64,000 nt of DNA, taken from Bacillota bacterium (GTDB lineage: Bacteria > Bacillota > Clostridia > Lachnospirales > Lachnospiraceae). Positions 1 through 9,795 of the stretch are shown here, piece after piece. Positions within the stretch are counted from its first letter, which is position 1. Each line of letters starts with the position of its first letter. The stretch lies in the NCBI GenBank assembly GCA_023410575.1, contig JAEYPP010000017.1:1-64000 (forward strand). Reading direction: 5' to 3'. The notes beneath the pieces were generated by a model that saw only the letters and a program-made list of their open reading frames with translations, was not told the DNA's origin and ran no database searches. Both the position numbers and the translations under genes were made by a program.

Positions 1-81
1 TATTAAAAATTCTGAATTCATACCTTTGAAGTACCTCTTGGCATCTATCCTCCACGTTTCATCCCTCCGACTAAAATACGT

Positions 82-110
82 ACTCCCCAAAACGTCTAGA
101 GGGAGTTTCT
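82..110 (+). terminator. Weak candidate terminator
   Basis: ACTCCC and GGGAGT can pair around a 13-nt loop and are followed by a T-rich run (TTCTTTC). It would end a plus-strand gene lying left of the window. The short stem makes this tentative. Nothing else is recognisable in the first 180 bases. Confidence 0.3.
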
Positions 111-180
111 TTCTAATCATATGAGAAAAATAATGAAATCATGCTAAATTTAAAAAAATAATATAAGATAATCAACTTTT

Positions 181-1536
181 CTATAATATTTTTAATAATA
201 CTTCCTTTGAATTTAACTCTGGATTCTCAATTACCTTCTCCAATAGTAAATTCAACTTTTCTCCAATTGCTTTTCCCGGCTGATACCCTGCCTTTATTAA
301 GTCTTGTCCATTCACTGCAAGCATTTTTAAGTTAACACATTCTCCATTCTCAACCACTTGGCGATAAAGTTTTTGTGCTTCGCTTAAGTTTTCTATTTTG
401 GCAGGACGGTACTCAGGATTTTGAGCCATAATATCAGCAAGCTGAACTTCAAAAAGCATTTCCATAAGATCAGCTCCTATTACATTCATTGCCTTTCTCA
501 TATCATGCATTGTTAAATTATAACGATAGTCATGATAGTAAATTAGCTTATAAACATAATCAATCGTTTCATTATCAAACTTTAAACGCTGCAGAATTTG
601 CTTTGCCATAGCCGCACCCTTTGGCGCATGTCCATAAAAATGACCTTCTTTATCTTTTCCAATTACTTTTGTAGACGGTTTTGCAACATCATGTAGTAAA
701 AGCGTCCAGCGTATGATTAACTGTTGCTTTTTGGAATACTTTACAGAACTATATGGATATTTATTCGAGAAAAAGCTTAATGCCTCTAAGCAATGCATTC
801 CGACTGTATGGATATGATGATGGTTCTCCTGTTCACATGATAACATCTCATTCAATTCTGGAAGTATTACATCTGAGATTCTAGTTGCATGTACTACAAG
901 TAGCTTCTTAGAATGGTTACTTAAGAGTAACTTGTTTAGCTCCTCTCTAATACGCTCTGCACTGATATTCTTTAAGTTTTGGGCCTTTTCCTTAACTGCA
1001 AGTAATGTATCCTCTTCAATTGAAAAATCAAGTTGGGCGGAAAAGCGAATGGCTCTCAAAATGCGTAAGGCATCCTCATCAAATCTTTCTCTTGCGCTAC
1101 CAACACATCGGATTTTCTTTTCTTGTAAATCACTCAATCCGTTAAAAGCATCAACTAGGCCATCATTCTCATTATACGCCATAGCATTGATTGTAAAATC
1201 ACGTCGCTTTAAGTCTTCCAAAAGCTGATTTGTAAATTCAACCTGCTTAGGATGACGATTATCTTCATATTCACCATCGACACGATAAGTCGTGACCTCA
1301 AAACCATCTTTTCCAAGTAAAACCGTTACGGTACCATGTTGTATTCCAGTATCAACATTTCTTTCAAATAATTCCTTTACTTGATAAGGAGTCGCTGAGG
1401 TTGTAATATCCCAGTCCTCAGGGCTCCTTTTTAAGATTGAATCTCGGATACATCCACCAACTGCATATGCTTCATAGCCAGCTGACTGCAACTTTTTAAT
1501 TATTTGATTCACTTTTAACGGAAGTTCTATTTTCAT
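181..1536 (-). CDS. cca: CCA tRNA nucleotidyltransferase with HD domain
   Basis: Adds or repairs the 3' CCA end of tRNAs using CTP and ATP. The 451-residue protein has the class II poly(A) polymerase/CCA-enzyme head: GGCIRD at 27-32, the metal-binding DWD at 41-43, RRDFTINAMA at about 111-120, and RFDEDALRILRAIRF at about 151-165. A C-terminal HD region (LLLHDVAKP) follows, as in the long bacterial CCA enzymes. The start has a purine-rich RBS (GAGAGGATAAG). It lies 15 nt downstream of glgP on the same strand, so the two are probably cotranscribed. The head motifs do not by themselves separate CCA-adding from A-adding activity, but a single long copy with HD favours full CCA addition. Confidence 0.9.
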   Translation of the reverse strand: MKIELPLKVNQIIKKLQSAGYEAYAVGGCIRDSILKRSPEDWDITTSATPYQVKELFERNVDTGIQHGTVTVLLGKDGFEVTTYRVDGEYEDNRHPKQVEFTNQLLEDLKRRDFTINAMAYNENDGLVDAFNGLSDLQEKKIRCVGSARERFDEDALRILRAIRFSAQLDFSIEEDTLLAVKEKAQNLKNISAERIREELNKLLLSNHSKKLLVVHATRISDVILPELNEMLSCEQENHHHIHTVGMHCLEALSFFSNKYPYSSVKYSKKQQLIIRWTLLLHDVAKPSTKVIGKDKEGHFYGHAPKGAAMAKQILQRLKFDNETIDYVYKLIYYHDYRYNLTMHDMRKAMNVIGADLMEMLFEVQLADIMAQNPEYRPAKIENLSEAQKLYRQVVENGECVNLKMLAVNGQDLIKAGYQPGKAIGEKLNLLLEKVIENPELNSKEVLLKIL

Positions 1537-1551
1537 TTCTTACTTATCCTC

Positions 1552-4002
1552 TCACACCTGAACTTGAACCTTCTTAAGATGCCAAATATCTTTCACGTAT
1601 TCTTCAATTGTTCGGTCCGAAGAGAATTTTCCACTCTTCGCCACATTTATTATTGCTGATTTTGCCCATCCAGAAGCATCATTATACGCCTGCTCCACTC
1701 TTTTTTGAGCTTCTACATAGGAGCGAAAATCTTTTAATATAAAATATTGATCTGCTTTTTCATATCCATTCGTATCAAGTAAGGAACTATATAACTCCCG
1801 AAATAGTTCAGGGTTACCTAAGGAGTAAGTACCATCAACTAACTGGTCTACAACCTTTTTAATCTCATAATCCGACTCATAGATATCTCTTGGGCGATAA
1901 GTTCCATTCTGCTCATAAGCAATAACTTCATCTGCACTCAATCCAAAGATAATTTCATTTTCAGCTCCAGCCTCTTCTACAATTTCAACATTTGCTCCAT
2001 CCATTGTACCTAGGGTAATTGCTCCATTGAGCATAAACTTCATATTACCTGTTCCTGAAGCCTCCTTACTAGCTGTTGAAATCTGTTCTGAAACATCTGC
2101 CGCCGCAAAAATTAATTCTGCATTGGAAACTCGATAATTTTCAATAAATACAACTCTAATCTTTCCTTGAATTGTTGGATCATTGTTTATCACATCGCCA
2201 ACACTATTAATCAATTTAATAACGGATTTTGCACGACGATAACCTGCTGATGCCTTTGCACCAAAGATAAAGGTACGAGGCGTCATTTCCATTGATGGGT
2301 TTTCTTTTAATTGGTTATACAGATACATTACATGTAATATGTTAAGTAATTGTCGTTTGTACTCATGTAATCTTTTTACTTGAACATCAAAAATTGAGTT
2401 TGGATCAACATCAATACCATTATGTTTTTTAATGTACTCCGCCAATCTAACTTTATTGTTGAATTTAATTTGCATAAACTCCTGTTGATCTTTTGTTGAA
2501 TTAGCATATGGTAACAGATTCTCAATGGAAGATAAATTTGTAATCCATCCATCGCCAATTCGCTTTGTTACCCAAGCTGCTAATTCTGGATTGCCATGCA
2601 GTAAAAATCGTCTTTGAGTAATACCATTCGTTTTATTATTAAATTTTTCCGGCCATAACTCATAAAAATCTTTTAACTGTTGTTCTTTTAAGATTTCAGT
2701 GTGTAACTGTGCTACGCCATTCACTGAAAATCCTGCAACAATTGCAAGGTTCGCCATTTTAATCTGACCATTATACATAATTGCCATATTTTCAATTTTC
2801 TTTTGATTTCCCGGATACTTATCCTTTATCTGTGTAACAAATCTATGGTTGATCTCCTCTACGATTTGATAAATACGTGGTAATAACTTTTGGAACAATT
2901 CCTGTGGCCATTTTTCCAGCGCTTCTGACATTATGGTATGATTTGTATATGCACATGTTTTCGTTGTTACTTCCCACGCTTCATCCCATGGTAAATAGTA
3001 ATCATCCATGAGGATTCTCATTAACTCTGGTATAGTAACTGTTGGGTGTGTATCATTCAGCTGAAAGCATACTTTTTCATGAAGCTTATGGATATCTGTA
3101 TGCTGTTCCATATATTTTGTAACGGCACGTTGGATACTTGCTGAAACAAAGAAATACTGCTGTTTTAAACGTAATTCTTTTCCTGCATAATGATTATCAT
3201 TTGGATAAAGTACTTCACAGATTGTTCGAGCAAGATTCTCCTGCTCAACAGCCTTTTGATAATCTCCCTTATCAAAAGATTCTAAATTAAAGGTGTTGAT
3301 TGCTTCGGCATCCCATATTCTTAGTGTATCAACAACATTATTACCGTAGCCTACTACTGGTAAGTCGTATGGAACCGCAAGTACAGAGTTATAGTTCTCC
3401 TGAACAAAATGTTCTCTTCCATTCTCATCCTTAACAACACGAACATATCCACCGAATCGGACTTCCTGTGCATATTCTGCACGCTTCATCTCAAATGGAT
3501 TCCCATTTTTTAACCAGTTATCCGGAACCTCTACCTGATATCCATTTTCTATTTTCTGTTCAAACATTCCGTATTTATAACGTATTCCACAACCGTAGGC
3601 AGGGTAGTTTAATGTAGCTAAAGAATCCAGAAAACATGCTGCTAATCTTCCTAGACCACCATTGCCTAATGCTGCATCAGGCTCCAAATCTTCAATAACA
3701 TTTAGGTCTAAACCAAGCTCATCAAGTACTTCTCGAACAACGTTATCAGCTTTTAAATTAATAATCGTATTGCCTAGCGCACGCCCCATTAAAAATTCCA
3801 TTGAGAGGTAATATACTACTTTTGCGTCCTCTTCTTGAAATCTCTTATGTGTTTCCATCCAATGTTCCACGATAACATCTTTTATAGCATAAGCAACTGC
3901 TTGAAAAATCTGTTGCTGAGATGCTTCTTTAACATTTCTACGAAAAAGATTCTTTAAGTAATTCTCGACATCTTCGCGAAATTCTTTTTTGTTAATATTC
4001 AT
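1552..4002 (-). CDS. glgP: Glycogen/maltodextrin phosphorylase
   Basis: A GT35 alpha-glucan phosphorylase, which releases glucose-1-phosphate from glycogen or maltodextrin using phosphate and PLP. At 816 residues it is full length for the family. Visible signatures are the N-terminal YYLSMEFLMGR, the nucleotide/glucan-site NDTHP region, and the PLP-lysine region EASGTGNMKFMLNGA with LGTMDGANVE after it. The start has a strong RBS (AAGGAGGAG). A 305-bp gap upstream holds candidate promoters and no gene. No other glycogen genes are adjacent; the only partner in the operon is cca. Substrate preference between glycogen and maltodextrin cannot be read from the sequence. Confidence 0.95.
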   Translation of the reverse strand: MNINKKEFREDVENYLKNLFRRNVKEASQQQIFQAVAYAIKDVIVEHWMETHKRFQEEDAKVVYYLSMEFLMGRALGNTIINLKADNVVREVLDELGLDLNVIEDLEPDAALGNGGLGRLAACFLDSLATLNYPAYGCGIRYKYGMFEQKIENGYQVEVPDNWLKNGNPFEMKRAEYAQEVRFGGYVRVVKDENGREHFVQENYNSVLAVPYDLPVVGYGNNVVDTLRIWDAEAINTFNLESFDKGDYQKAVEQENLARTICEVLYPNDNHYAGKELRLKQQYFFVSASIQRAVTKYMEQHTDIHKLHEKVCFQLNDTHPTVTIPELMRILMDDYYLPWDEAWEVTTKTCAYTNHTIMSEALEKWPQELFQKLLPRIYQIVEEINHRFVTQIKDKYPGNQKKIENMAIMYNGQIKMANLAIVAGFSVNGVAQLHTEILKEQQLKDFYELWPEKFNNKTNGITQRRFLLHGNPELAAWVTKRIGDGWITNLSSIENLLPYANSTKDQQEFMQIKFNNKVRLAEYIKKHNGIDVDPNSIFDVQVKRLHEYKRQLLNILHVMYLYNQLKENPSMEMTPRTFIFGAKASAGYRRAKSVIKLINSVGDVINNDPTIQGKIRVVFIENYRVSNAELIFAAADVSEQISTASKEASGTGNMKFMLNGAITLGTMDGANVEIVEEAGAENEIIFGLSADEVIAYEQNGTYRPRDIYESDYEIKKVVDQLVDGTYSLGNPELFRELYSSLLDTNGYEKADQYFILKDFRSYVEAQKRVEQAYNDASGWAKSAIINVAKSGKFSSDRTIEEYVKDIWHLKKVQVQV

Positions 4003-4234
4003 TTTTTACTCCTCCTTGAATTAAAGATTCATAACAATTCAGTCATTGATGCCATAACACTAATATCACATTACAGTGCAACTAATCACCATCACTACAT
4101 GATACTCCGACCAAATAATTATAAAGTTTTTTTCTTTTCATGCGCCAGTTAAGCTTTGGAGCATTTGCGTAATTTAGTCCCTTAAGAATTTAGAGTATAT
4201 ACCATCATATTCAAAAAGACAAAATAATATCATG

Positions 4235-4264
4235 ATTATACCATCGTTTTTATCGAATCTTCAA
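4235..4264 (-). promoter_or_regulatory. Candidate glgP promoter
   Basis: On the minus strand TTGAAG is followed after 18 nt by TATAAT, about 230 nt upstream of glgP. A second, weaker pair (TTGTCT, then TATACT after 17 nt) lies roughly 30 nt nearer the gene. The 305-bp gap 4003-4307 holds nothing else that I can identify. Confidence 0.45.
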
Positions 4265-4307
4265 TAGTGATAGTTCATAAAGATTCCATAGAAAGGATTA
4301 CCATCTA

Positions 4308-5393
4308 CTATATTATTCCTAGAATTTCTGGATGAAAGCAATGTCCTCCCTCTCGTAAATCAACTTTGAGATTTTCCTGTGCATTATATAAGGCGAAGGC
4401 CTCATTCATAATTTCTAACTGTTCAAACACATTCTTGATTCCTCTTGGTCCATTTAGGTGATCTTCTTTACAACTTTGTATAATCACCTGGCGAGGCGCC
4501 AATAGAGAACCAATATCACCACAGTCATAATACTCCCAAAGGTGAGGAACATAATTGCAGTTACAGTTTCCATTTAATAATAGGTGAGCTTCTTTAAACC
4601 CATACAAGTAACCACTAATCATAATCTTTTGAATTCTCTCATCCATTGCAGCCGTATATATTGTTTGCATTCCACCACCAGAGAATCCAACAAGGCCAAG
4701 TTCAGTTACATCAAAGTCTTCCCGTTCATATATATAATCAACTAATCTCATCAAATCCCATACAAGCATTCCAATAACCGTCATTCCAAGAGGTTGCGCC
4801 ATATGAGAAAGATGATAGCATGTCCCAGATAAATAACTTGACTCCTCGTCATTTTGAAAAGCCTGTTCACGTCGCTCAGCATATCCACGTGCATCTGGGC
4901 ATATTACAATATAGCCTTGCTGTGCTAACTGTAATCCATAGTCATAATGAAACTTCTCAATTACCTCTGAAATTGCGGGAATCTCTCTACGTCCTGCAAT
5001 AGATTCCTTTCCGCCACCTTGGTGTCCATGAGCAGCAATCATACAAGCTGGTTTTCTATTTTGCTCATTCCCTATGTATTTTTGTGTTTCTTTAGATGGA
5101 TAAATGATGTAAAATGGCATATAAACGTCTGGCTCCACTTGGATGATCATCTTTTCACGCCTCATCTTACCTTCTAGATCTATAGTTTCCATGACCTGCG
5201 CTTCTAACTCACATTCTTCCATCTTATCCATACCTAATAGATGCGCCAGATTTTCTCTTGCTTTTATTGCCCAATGCTCATAAGCCTCTATACTCTCAGT
5301 GTTTACTGGATGCTTTCTTGCATACTTATCATATTTACGTTGAATCGATTCTAAACAAGTATAATATTTATTGACATGTTCTGCTCTTTCCAT
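4308..5393 (-). CDS. Alpha/beta-hydrolase, putative esterase
   Basis: A 361-residue cytoplasmic alpha/beta-hydrolase with no signal peptide. The nucleophile elbow is GFSGGGM, an upstream GHQGGGKES segment probably helps form the oxyanion hole, and the catalytic His is likely in the C-terminal GGHCFHPE. The layout resembles dienelactone-hydrolase / acetyl-xylan-esterase-like enzymes that deacylate sugar or xenobiotic esters. The substrate is not evident. It stands alone between the ileS terminator and the glgP promoter region and has its own candidate promoter. RBS is GAGAGG. CE7 acetyl xylan esterases usually carry GxSQGG, so a CE7 call is not made. Confidence 0.7.
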   Translation of the reverse strand: MERAEHVNKYYTCLESIQRKYDKYARKHPVNTESIEAYEHWAIKARENLAHLLGMDKMEECELEAQVMETIDLEGKMRREKMIIQVEPDVYMPFYIIYPSKETQKYIGNEQNRKPACMIAAHGHQGGGKESIAGRREIPAISEVIEKFHYDYGLQLAQQGYIVICPDARGYAERREQAFQNDEESSYLSGTCYHLSHMAQPLGMTVIGMLVWDLMRLVDYIYEREDFDVTELGLVGFSGGGMQTIYTAAMDERIQKIMISGYLYGFKEAHLLLNGNCNCNYVPHLWEYYDCGDIGSLLAPRQVIIQSCKEDHLNGPRGIKNVFEQLEIMNEAFALYNAQENLKVDLREGGHCFHPEILGII

Positions 5394-5438
5394 AAATAAC
5401 CTCTCTGATCTAAATTCAAAACAGACTATACATAATTT

Positions 5439-5467
5439 ATTATACCTTTTTTTTAGTCGAACTTAAA
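5439..5467 (-). promoter_or_regulatory. Candidate promoter of the esterase gene
   Basis: A minus-strand TATAAT lies 17 nt after a poor -35 box (TTTAAG), about 45 nt upstream of the esterase start. Only the -10 is convincing. Confidence 0.35.
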
Positions 5468-5501
5468 GACATTTTTCATATGGACGGACTTTTTGTTCCT
5501 C

Positions 5502-5557
5502 AAAAAAAGGTTCCCTTTTATGCAACAGATTTTCCTCAAGTTGCATGAAAGGGAGCC
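5502..5557 (-). terminator. Terminator of the NUDIX-ileS operon
   Basis: A long hairpin with arms at 5509-5526 and 5540-5557 (GGCTCCCTTTCATGCAAC with its near-perfect complement), followed on the minus strand by seven T residues. It starts about 35 nt after the ileS stop. Confidence 0.9.
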
Positions 5558-5591
5558 AATTATAGTTCATGAATCTTACAATGATTCCTTG

Positions 5592-8500
5592 TTATCTCTT
5601 TTCAACTGCTAAAGTTACATCCTCACCGTTTAAATTCCATTCCTTCACAAAGCCTGCTGTTCTATCATAAACAAATGCATCTGCAAGAACTACGGAACTA
5701 ATTTCAGCTTCATTACTCTTAACAATTTCCTCGATTTTCTTATTACCAACTACGAAAACGTTAATGTGATCCATTACCTCAAAACCTGCATCCTTACGCA
5801 TAGTCTGTATCTTACTGATTACCTCACGAACAAAGCCTTCTTCGATTAATTCTTGTGTAAGGTTTGTATCAAGTACAACGGTAATACCATAATCACTGTC
5901 AGTTACATAACCTTCCATCTGAACTGCATCAATTAATAAGTCGTCTTTTTCAAGTACTTCATCAACACCATCAAGATTGATTGTTAATGTACCCTTTTCA
6001 TTAATTTCATCCATCGCTACGTTGCCATCTAAGTTAAGAAGCACTTCTTTTAACGCATTTAATTTACTTCCAAAACGGCGTCCAAGAGTCTTTAACTGAG
6101 GTTTAAATGTATACGTAGTAAAGTTACGTACATCAGATGTGAAGCTGACATTCTTTACATTTAACTCGTCTGCAATAATTTCTTTATAGAAATCTGACAT
6201 TCCTTCAACTACAGCTCCTTCGGCTGATGTATGAGTAATTTCAGCCTTGACATACATTGTGTTAATTGGCTGTCTTTGCTTAATGTTAGATGCATTTCTA
6301 CAAGCACGACCAAGAACAACGATATCAAGAACATCTTCCATATCCTTTTCTAGTCGAGTATCAATTAGCTTCTCATCGAATTTAGGGAAGTCACATAAAT
6401 GAACGCTGATCGGAGCATTCTTATCGATACTGCACACAAGGTTACGATAGATGTCGTCCGTCATAAATGGGATCATAGGCGCAGCCGCCTTAGCAATTGT
6501 TACAAGCGCTGTATAAAGTGTCATATAAGCATTAATTTTGTCCTGCTCCATTCCCTTTGCCCAGAAACGTTCACGACCACGACGAACATACCAGTTACTT
6601 AACTCATCAACAAAATCTTGAAGAGCTCTTGCTGTTTCAGGAATCTTATAGTTCGCTAAATTCTCATCCACTGTTTTAACTACAGTATTTAACTTGGATA
6701 ATAACCATTTATCCATAACTGGGAGTTTATCATATTCTAACGTATATTTCGTTGCATCAAAACCGTCGATGTTTGCGTAAAGAACAAAAAACGCGTACGT
6801 ATTCCATAAAGTACCCATGAATTTACGCTGACCCTCTACAACTGCCTTACCGTGGAAACGGTTTGGTAGCCAAGGAGCAGAGTTGATATAAAAGTACCAG
6901 CGAATTGCATCTGCACCATACTCATTTAATGCTTCCATAGGGTCTACTGAGTTACCCTTAGACTTACTCATCTTCTGACCATTCTCATCCTGAACATGAC
7001 CAAGAACAATAACATTCTTATATGGTGCCTTGTCAAAGATTAAGGTTGATATCGCAAGTAAGGTATAGAACCATCCTCTTGTCTGGTCAACTGCCTCTGA
7101 GATAAAGTCAGCTGGGAATTGAGCTTCGAATTTATCCTTATTCTCAAATGGATAGTGATGCTGAGCAAATGGCATAGCTCCTGAATCATACCAACAGTCA
7201 AGTACTTCGGGAACACGGTGCATCTCCTTACCACAATCTGGACAAGTAATTGTAACATTATCAATGTATGGACGATGTAATTCAATATCTTCTGGACAAT
7301 TATGAGACATCGATCTTAACTCATTAATACTTCCGATGGAATGCATTTTACCACACTCACAAGTCCAAACATTTAATGGTGTTCCCCAGTAACGGTTACG
7401 ACTAACACCCCAATCCTGGATGTTTTCTAACCAATTACCAAATCGACCTTTACCAATTGTTTCTGGAATCCAATTAATTGTATTGTTATTAGCAATTAAT
7501 TGTTCCTTAACTGCAGTCATCTTAATAAACCAAGATTCTCTCGCATAGTAGATTAATGGTGTATCACATCTCCAGCAGAATGGGTAACTATGCTCAAATT
7601 TAAGCACTTTAAATAATTGATTTGTTTCCGCAAGTTTCTTTAATATTCCTTCATCTGCTTTTTTACAGAAAACACCTGCAAAATCAGTTGCTTCCGCTTT
7701 CATCTCACCTTTTTCATCAACTAACTGAACAAATGGTAAGTCGTATTTACGACCAACATTGGCATCATCTTCACCAAATGCAGGAGCAATATGAACAACA
7801 CCAGTACCATCTGTTAATGTAACATAAGTATCGCAAGTTACATAATAAGCTTTCTTACCATTGATGTTATCACGATTTGCATTTTCATTTCTAGAACCAT
7901 CTGCTTTATTCATTGCATAGTCAAATAACGGTTCATACTCTTTGTATTCTAAGTCTTTACCAGTCATCGTCTCAACAACTTCAAAGTCTCCTTCAATAAC
8001 TGATGTAAGAGCCTCGGCTAAGTAGTAATATTCTGTACGAACAGCAGTATTTTTCTCATTAGCTTCTTCACCTACGGTTGCCTTAGCAACATCGCCCTTT
8101 GCATTAACACCAACCTTAACTTTAACATAAGTCTCATTAGGGTTTACACAAAGTGCAACGTTTGATGGAAGTGTCCAAGGTGTGGTTGTCCATGCTAAGA
8201 TAAATTCATCCTCACAATCCTTTACACGAAATTTTGCGATTGCAGATTTTTCTTTTACATCCTTGTATCCTTGGGATACTTCGTGAGAAGAAAGAGGTGT
8301 TCCACAACGAGGACAGTAAGGAACGATTTTATAACCTTTATACAATAATCCCTTTTCCCAAATCTTCTTTAAAGACCACCATACTGATTCAATATATTCA
8401 TTGTGATAAGTAACATATGGGTGATCCATATCAGCCCAGTATCCAACGATACCAGAGAAATCTTCCCACATACCTTGATACTTCCACACACTTTCCTTAC

Positions 8501-8858
8501 AGTTCTTTATAAATGGCTCTAAACCATATTGTTCAATCTGTTCTTTTCCGTCAAGGCCAAGTAACTTCTCCACTTCAAGCTCAACTGGAAGACCATGCGT
8601 ATCCCAGCCTGCTTTTCTAGGAACCTCATATCCCTTCATCGTACGGTATCTTGGTATCATATCTTTAATAACACGTGTTAAAACATGTCCAATATGAGGC
8701 TTACCGTTAGCAGTTGGAGGACCATCATAAAACGTAAACGTCTCACCCTTCTTACGCTCTTCAATACTCTTTTCAAAAATATCATTTTCTTTCCAGAACT
8801 TTAGAACTTCTCGTTCTCTTTCTACGAAGTTCATATTCGTCGACACTTTTTCGTACAT
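5592..8858 (-). CDS. ileS: Isoleucyl-tRNA synthetase (long, IleS2-like)
   Basis: Charges tRNA-Ile with isoleucine. The 1088-residue class Ia enzyme has the HIGH signature in GKPHIGHVL (about 53-61), an editing (CP1) insertion with TTPWTLPSN, and the KMSKS loop (KMSKSKGN). The length and the long C-terminal extension fit the type 2, eukaryote-like IleS, rather than the roughly 930-residue bacterial type 1. Type 2 enzymes are known for low sensitivity to mupirocin; this is family knowledge, not shown here. Two CxxC-type pairs (CECGK, CPDCG) sit in the central region. It is the second gene after the NUDIX gene (44-nt gap), both behind an Ile T-box leader. Confidence 0.97.
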   Translation of the reverse strand: MYEKVSTNMNFVEREREVLKFWKENDIFEKSIEERKKGETFTFYDGPPTANGKPHIGHVLTRVIKDMIPRYRTMKGYEVPRKAGWDTHGLPVELEVEKLLGLDGKEQIEQYGLEPFIKNCKESVWKYQGMWEDFSGIVGYWADMDHPYVTYHNEYIESVWWSLKKIWEKGLLYKGYKIVPYCPRCGTPLSSHEVSQGYKDVKEKSAIAKFRVKDCEDEFILAWTTTPWTLPSNVALCVNPNETYVKVKVGVNAKGDVAKATVGEEANEKNTAVRTEYYYLAEALTSVIEGDFEVVETMTGKDLEYKEYEPLFDYAMNKADGSRNENANRDNINGKKAYYVTCDTYVTLTDGTGVVHIAPAFGEDDANVGRKYDLPFVQLVDEKGEMKAEATDFAGVFCKKADEGILKKLAETNQLFKVLKFEHSYPFCWRCDTPLIYYARESWFIKMTAVKEQLIANNNTINWIPETIGKGRFGNWLENIQDWGVSRNRYWGTPLNVWTCECGKMHSIGSINELRSMSHNCPEDIELHRPYIDNVTITCPDCGKEMHRVPEVLDCWYDSGAMPFAQHHYPFENKDKFEAQFPADFISEAVDQTRGWFYTLLAISTLIFDKAPYKNVIVLGHVQDENGQKMSKSKGNSVDPMEALNEYGADAIRWYFYINSAPWLPNRFHGKAVVEGQRKFMGTLWNTYAFFVLYANIDGFDATKYTLEYDKLPVMDKWLLSKLNTVVKTVDENLANYKIPETARALQDFVDELSNWYVRRGRERFWAKGMEQDKINAYMTLYTALVTIAKAAAPMIPFMTDDIYRNLVCSIDKNAPISVHLCDFPKFDEKLIDTRLEKDMEDVLDIVVLGRACRNASNIKQRQPINTMYVKAEITHTSAEGAVVEGMSDFYKEIIADELNVKNVSFTSDVRNFTTYTFKPQLKTLGRRFGSKLNALKEVLLNLDGNVAMDEINEKGTLTINLDGVDEVLEKDDLLIDAVQMEGYVTDSDYGITVVLDTNLTQELIEEGFVREVISKIQTMRKDAGFEVMDHINVFVVGNKKIEEIVKSNEAEISSVVLADAFVYDRTAGFVKEWNLNGEDVTLAVEKR

Positions 8859-8902
8859 ATCTTCACTCCTTCTTTAAAAAGTTTGATTAATCACCTTAAT
8901 AT

Positions 8903-9406
8903 CTAAAAATTGTCATCCCCAGTTATAATGTCACAAAGCCAGTCAAAATACTGATATTTATGGAATTTATTATGTTTAATCATCTCTTGTATTTCTTCCA
9001 ATGAACACCATTTCAAATCGGCTACCTCAGATTCCTGCATTACCATATCATCGAGTGTTGCCTCAGAATACATTAAAAATACAGCTTGATAGCTACATTT
9101 TCTTTGAAAGATAGCAACCATACGCATGTCCTTATTCGTAGCATCAATACCAATCTCTTCTTTTAGTTCGCGAATGCACGCCTCATATGGTCCTTCTCCC
9201 TTTATAGCCGAACCTCCTGTTGTTGCCCAGATTCCTGGTTTCCATTTAACCGAATCACTTCTCTTTTGAATGAGTAATTCCTTGTTCTTATTTACAAGAA
9301 AAACATTCACAACGAGATGATATTCTCCATCTTTCATGGCATCACCTCTTTTATGAAGTTCACCAGTTTTTTGAAAGCAAGCATCATACACATCCCAGTA
9401 TTCCAT
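8903..9406 (-). CDS. NUDIX hydrolase
   Basis: A 167-residue NUDIX-fold protein that hydrolyses a nucleoside-diphosphate-linked or isoprenoid diphosphate substrate. The NUDIX box is clear: G, then E after GGSAIKG, then REL(K)EEIG. The chosen start is an ATG with a good RBS (GGGAGG). The reading frame is open 13 codons further upstream, but that ATG lies right after the T-box terminator and has no RBS. It is the first gene of the T-box-controlled operon with ileS. The family resembles MutT/IPP-isomerase-like enzymes; the substrate is unknown. Confidence 0.85.
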   Translation of the reverse strand: MEYWDVYDACFQKTGELHKRGDAMKDGEYHLVVNVFLVNKNKELLIQKRSDSVKWKPGIWATTGGSAIKGEGPYEACIRELKEEIGIDATNKDMRMVAIFQRKCSYQAVFLMYSEATLDDMVMQESEVADLKWCSLEEIQEMIKHNKFHKYQYFDWLCDIITGDDNF

Positions 9407-9451
9407 ACGAATCCTCCCACATGAATTAAAGAATGCTTCGTCCATTAGGTA

Positions 9452-9700
9452 GAAAAAAAGCTCATCCTAAATAGGATGAGCGCATATTAGCATTCATAAT
9501 ACCACCTATTTCACGTACGGAACCTTAAATTCGATACATTATCCATATAACGGTGGATACCGTCAACACCTACTTAGGTTCAGCATTGCAACTGATAAAG
9601 TGATCTTCAGAAATTTTCTAATCATACCGTACTTCCACTCTCTACGGCTCGCTGCGACTTTCAAAAATTCTTACTCTCTTCGTCAACGTCTTTTCATATT
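9452..9700 (-). promoter_or_regulatory. T-box leader, isoleucine specifier AUC
   Basis: Minus-strand leader upstream of NUDIX-ileS. It has the Stem I AGAGAGTA element, a distal arm, the T-box sequence around AGGTGGTATTATGAA, and a terminator hairpin at 9460-9481 (GCTCATCC paired with GGATGAGC) followed by a run of seven Ts. Folding Stem I by eye puts AUC (plus-strand GAT at 9602-9604) in the specifier loop, followed by the conserved purine and the closing stem. This matches the ileS gene downstream. Uncharged tRNA-Ile would stabilise the antiterminator and allow expression. Confidence 0.9.
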
Positions 9701-9706
9701 TCTTTC

Positions 9707-9735
9707 ATATTAGTATAAACAATTTCATTTGTCAA
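9707..9735 (-). promoter_or_regulatory. Promoter of the T-box/NUDIX/ileS operon
   Basis: Consensus TTGACA on the minus strand, 17 nt, then TAATAT, immediately upstream of the T-box leader. Confidence 0.75.
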
Positions 9736-9795
9736 CCCAAAAAATTGATAATAAACTATCACCTTTTTACTCATACTAATGGTGAGGTGAAGACT

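Noticed and set aside
1..180. Gene at the left edge
   Set aside because: No frame with an RBS or coding-like composition was seen; only a weak hairpin is present.
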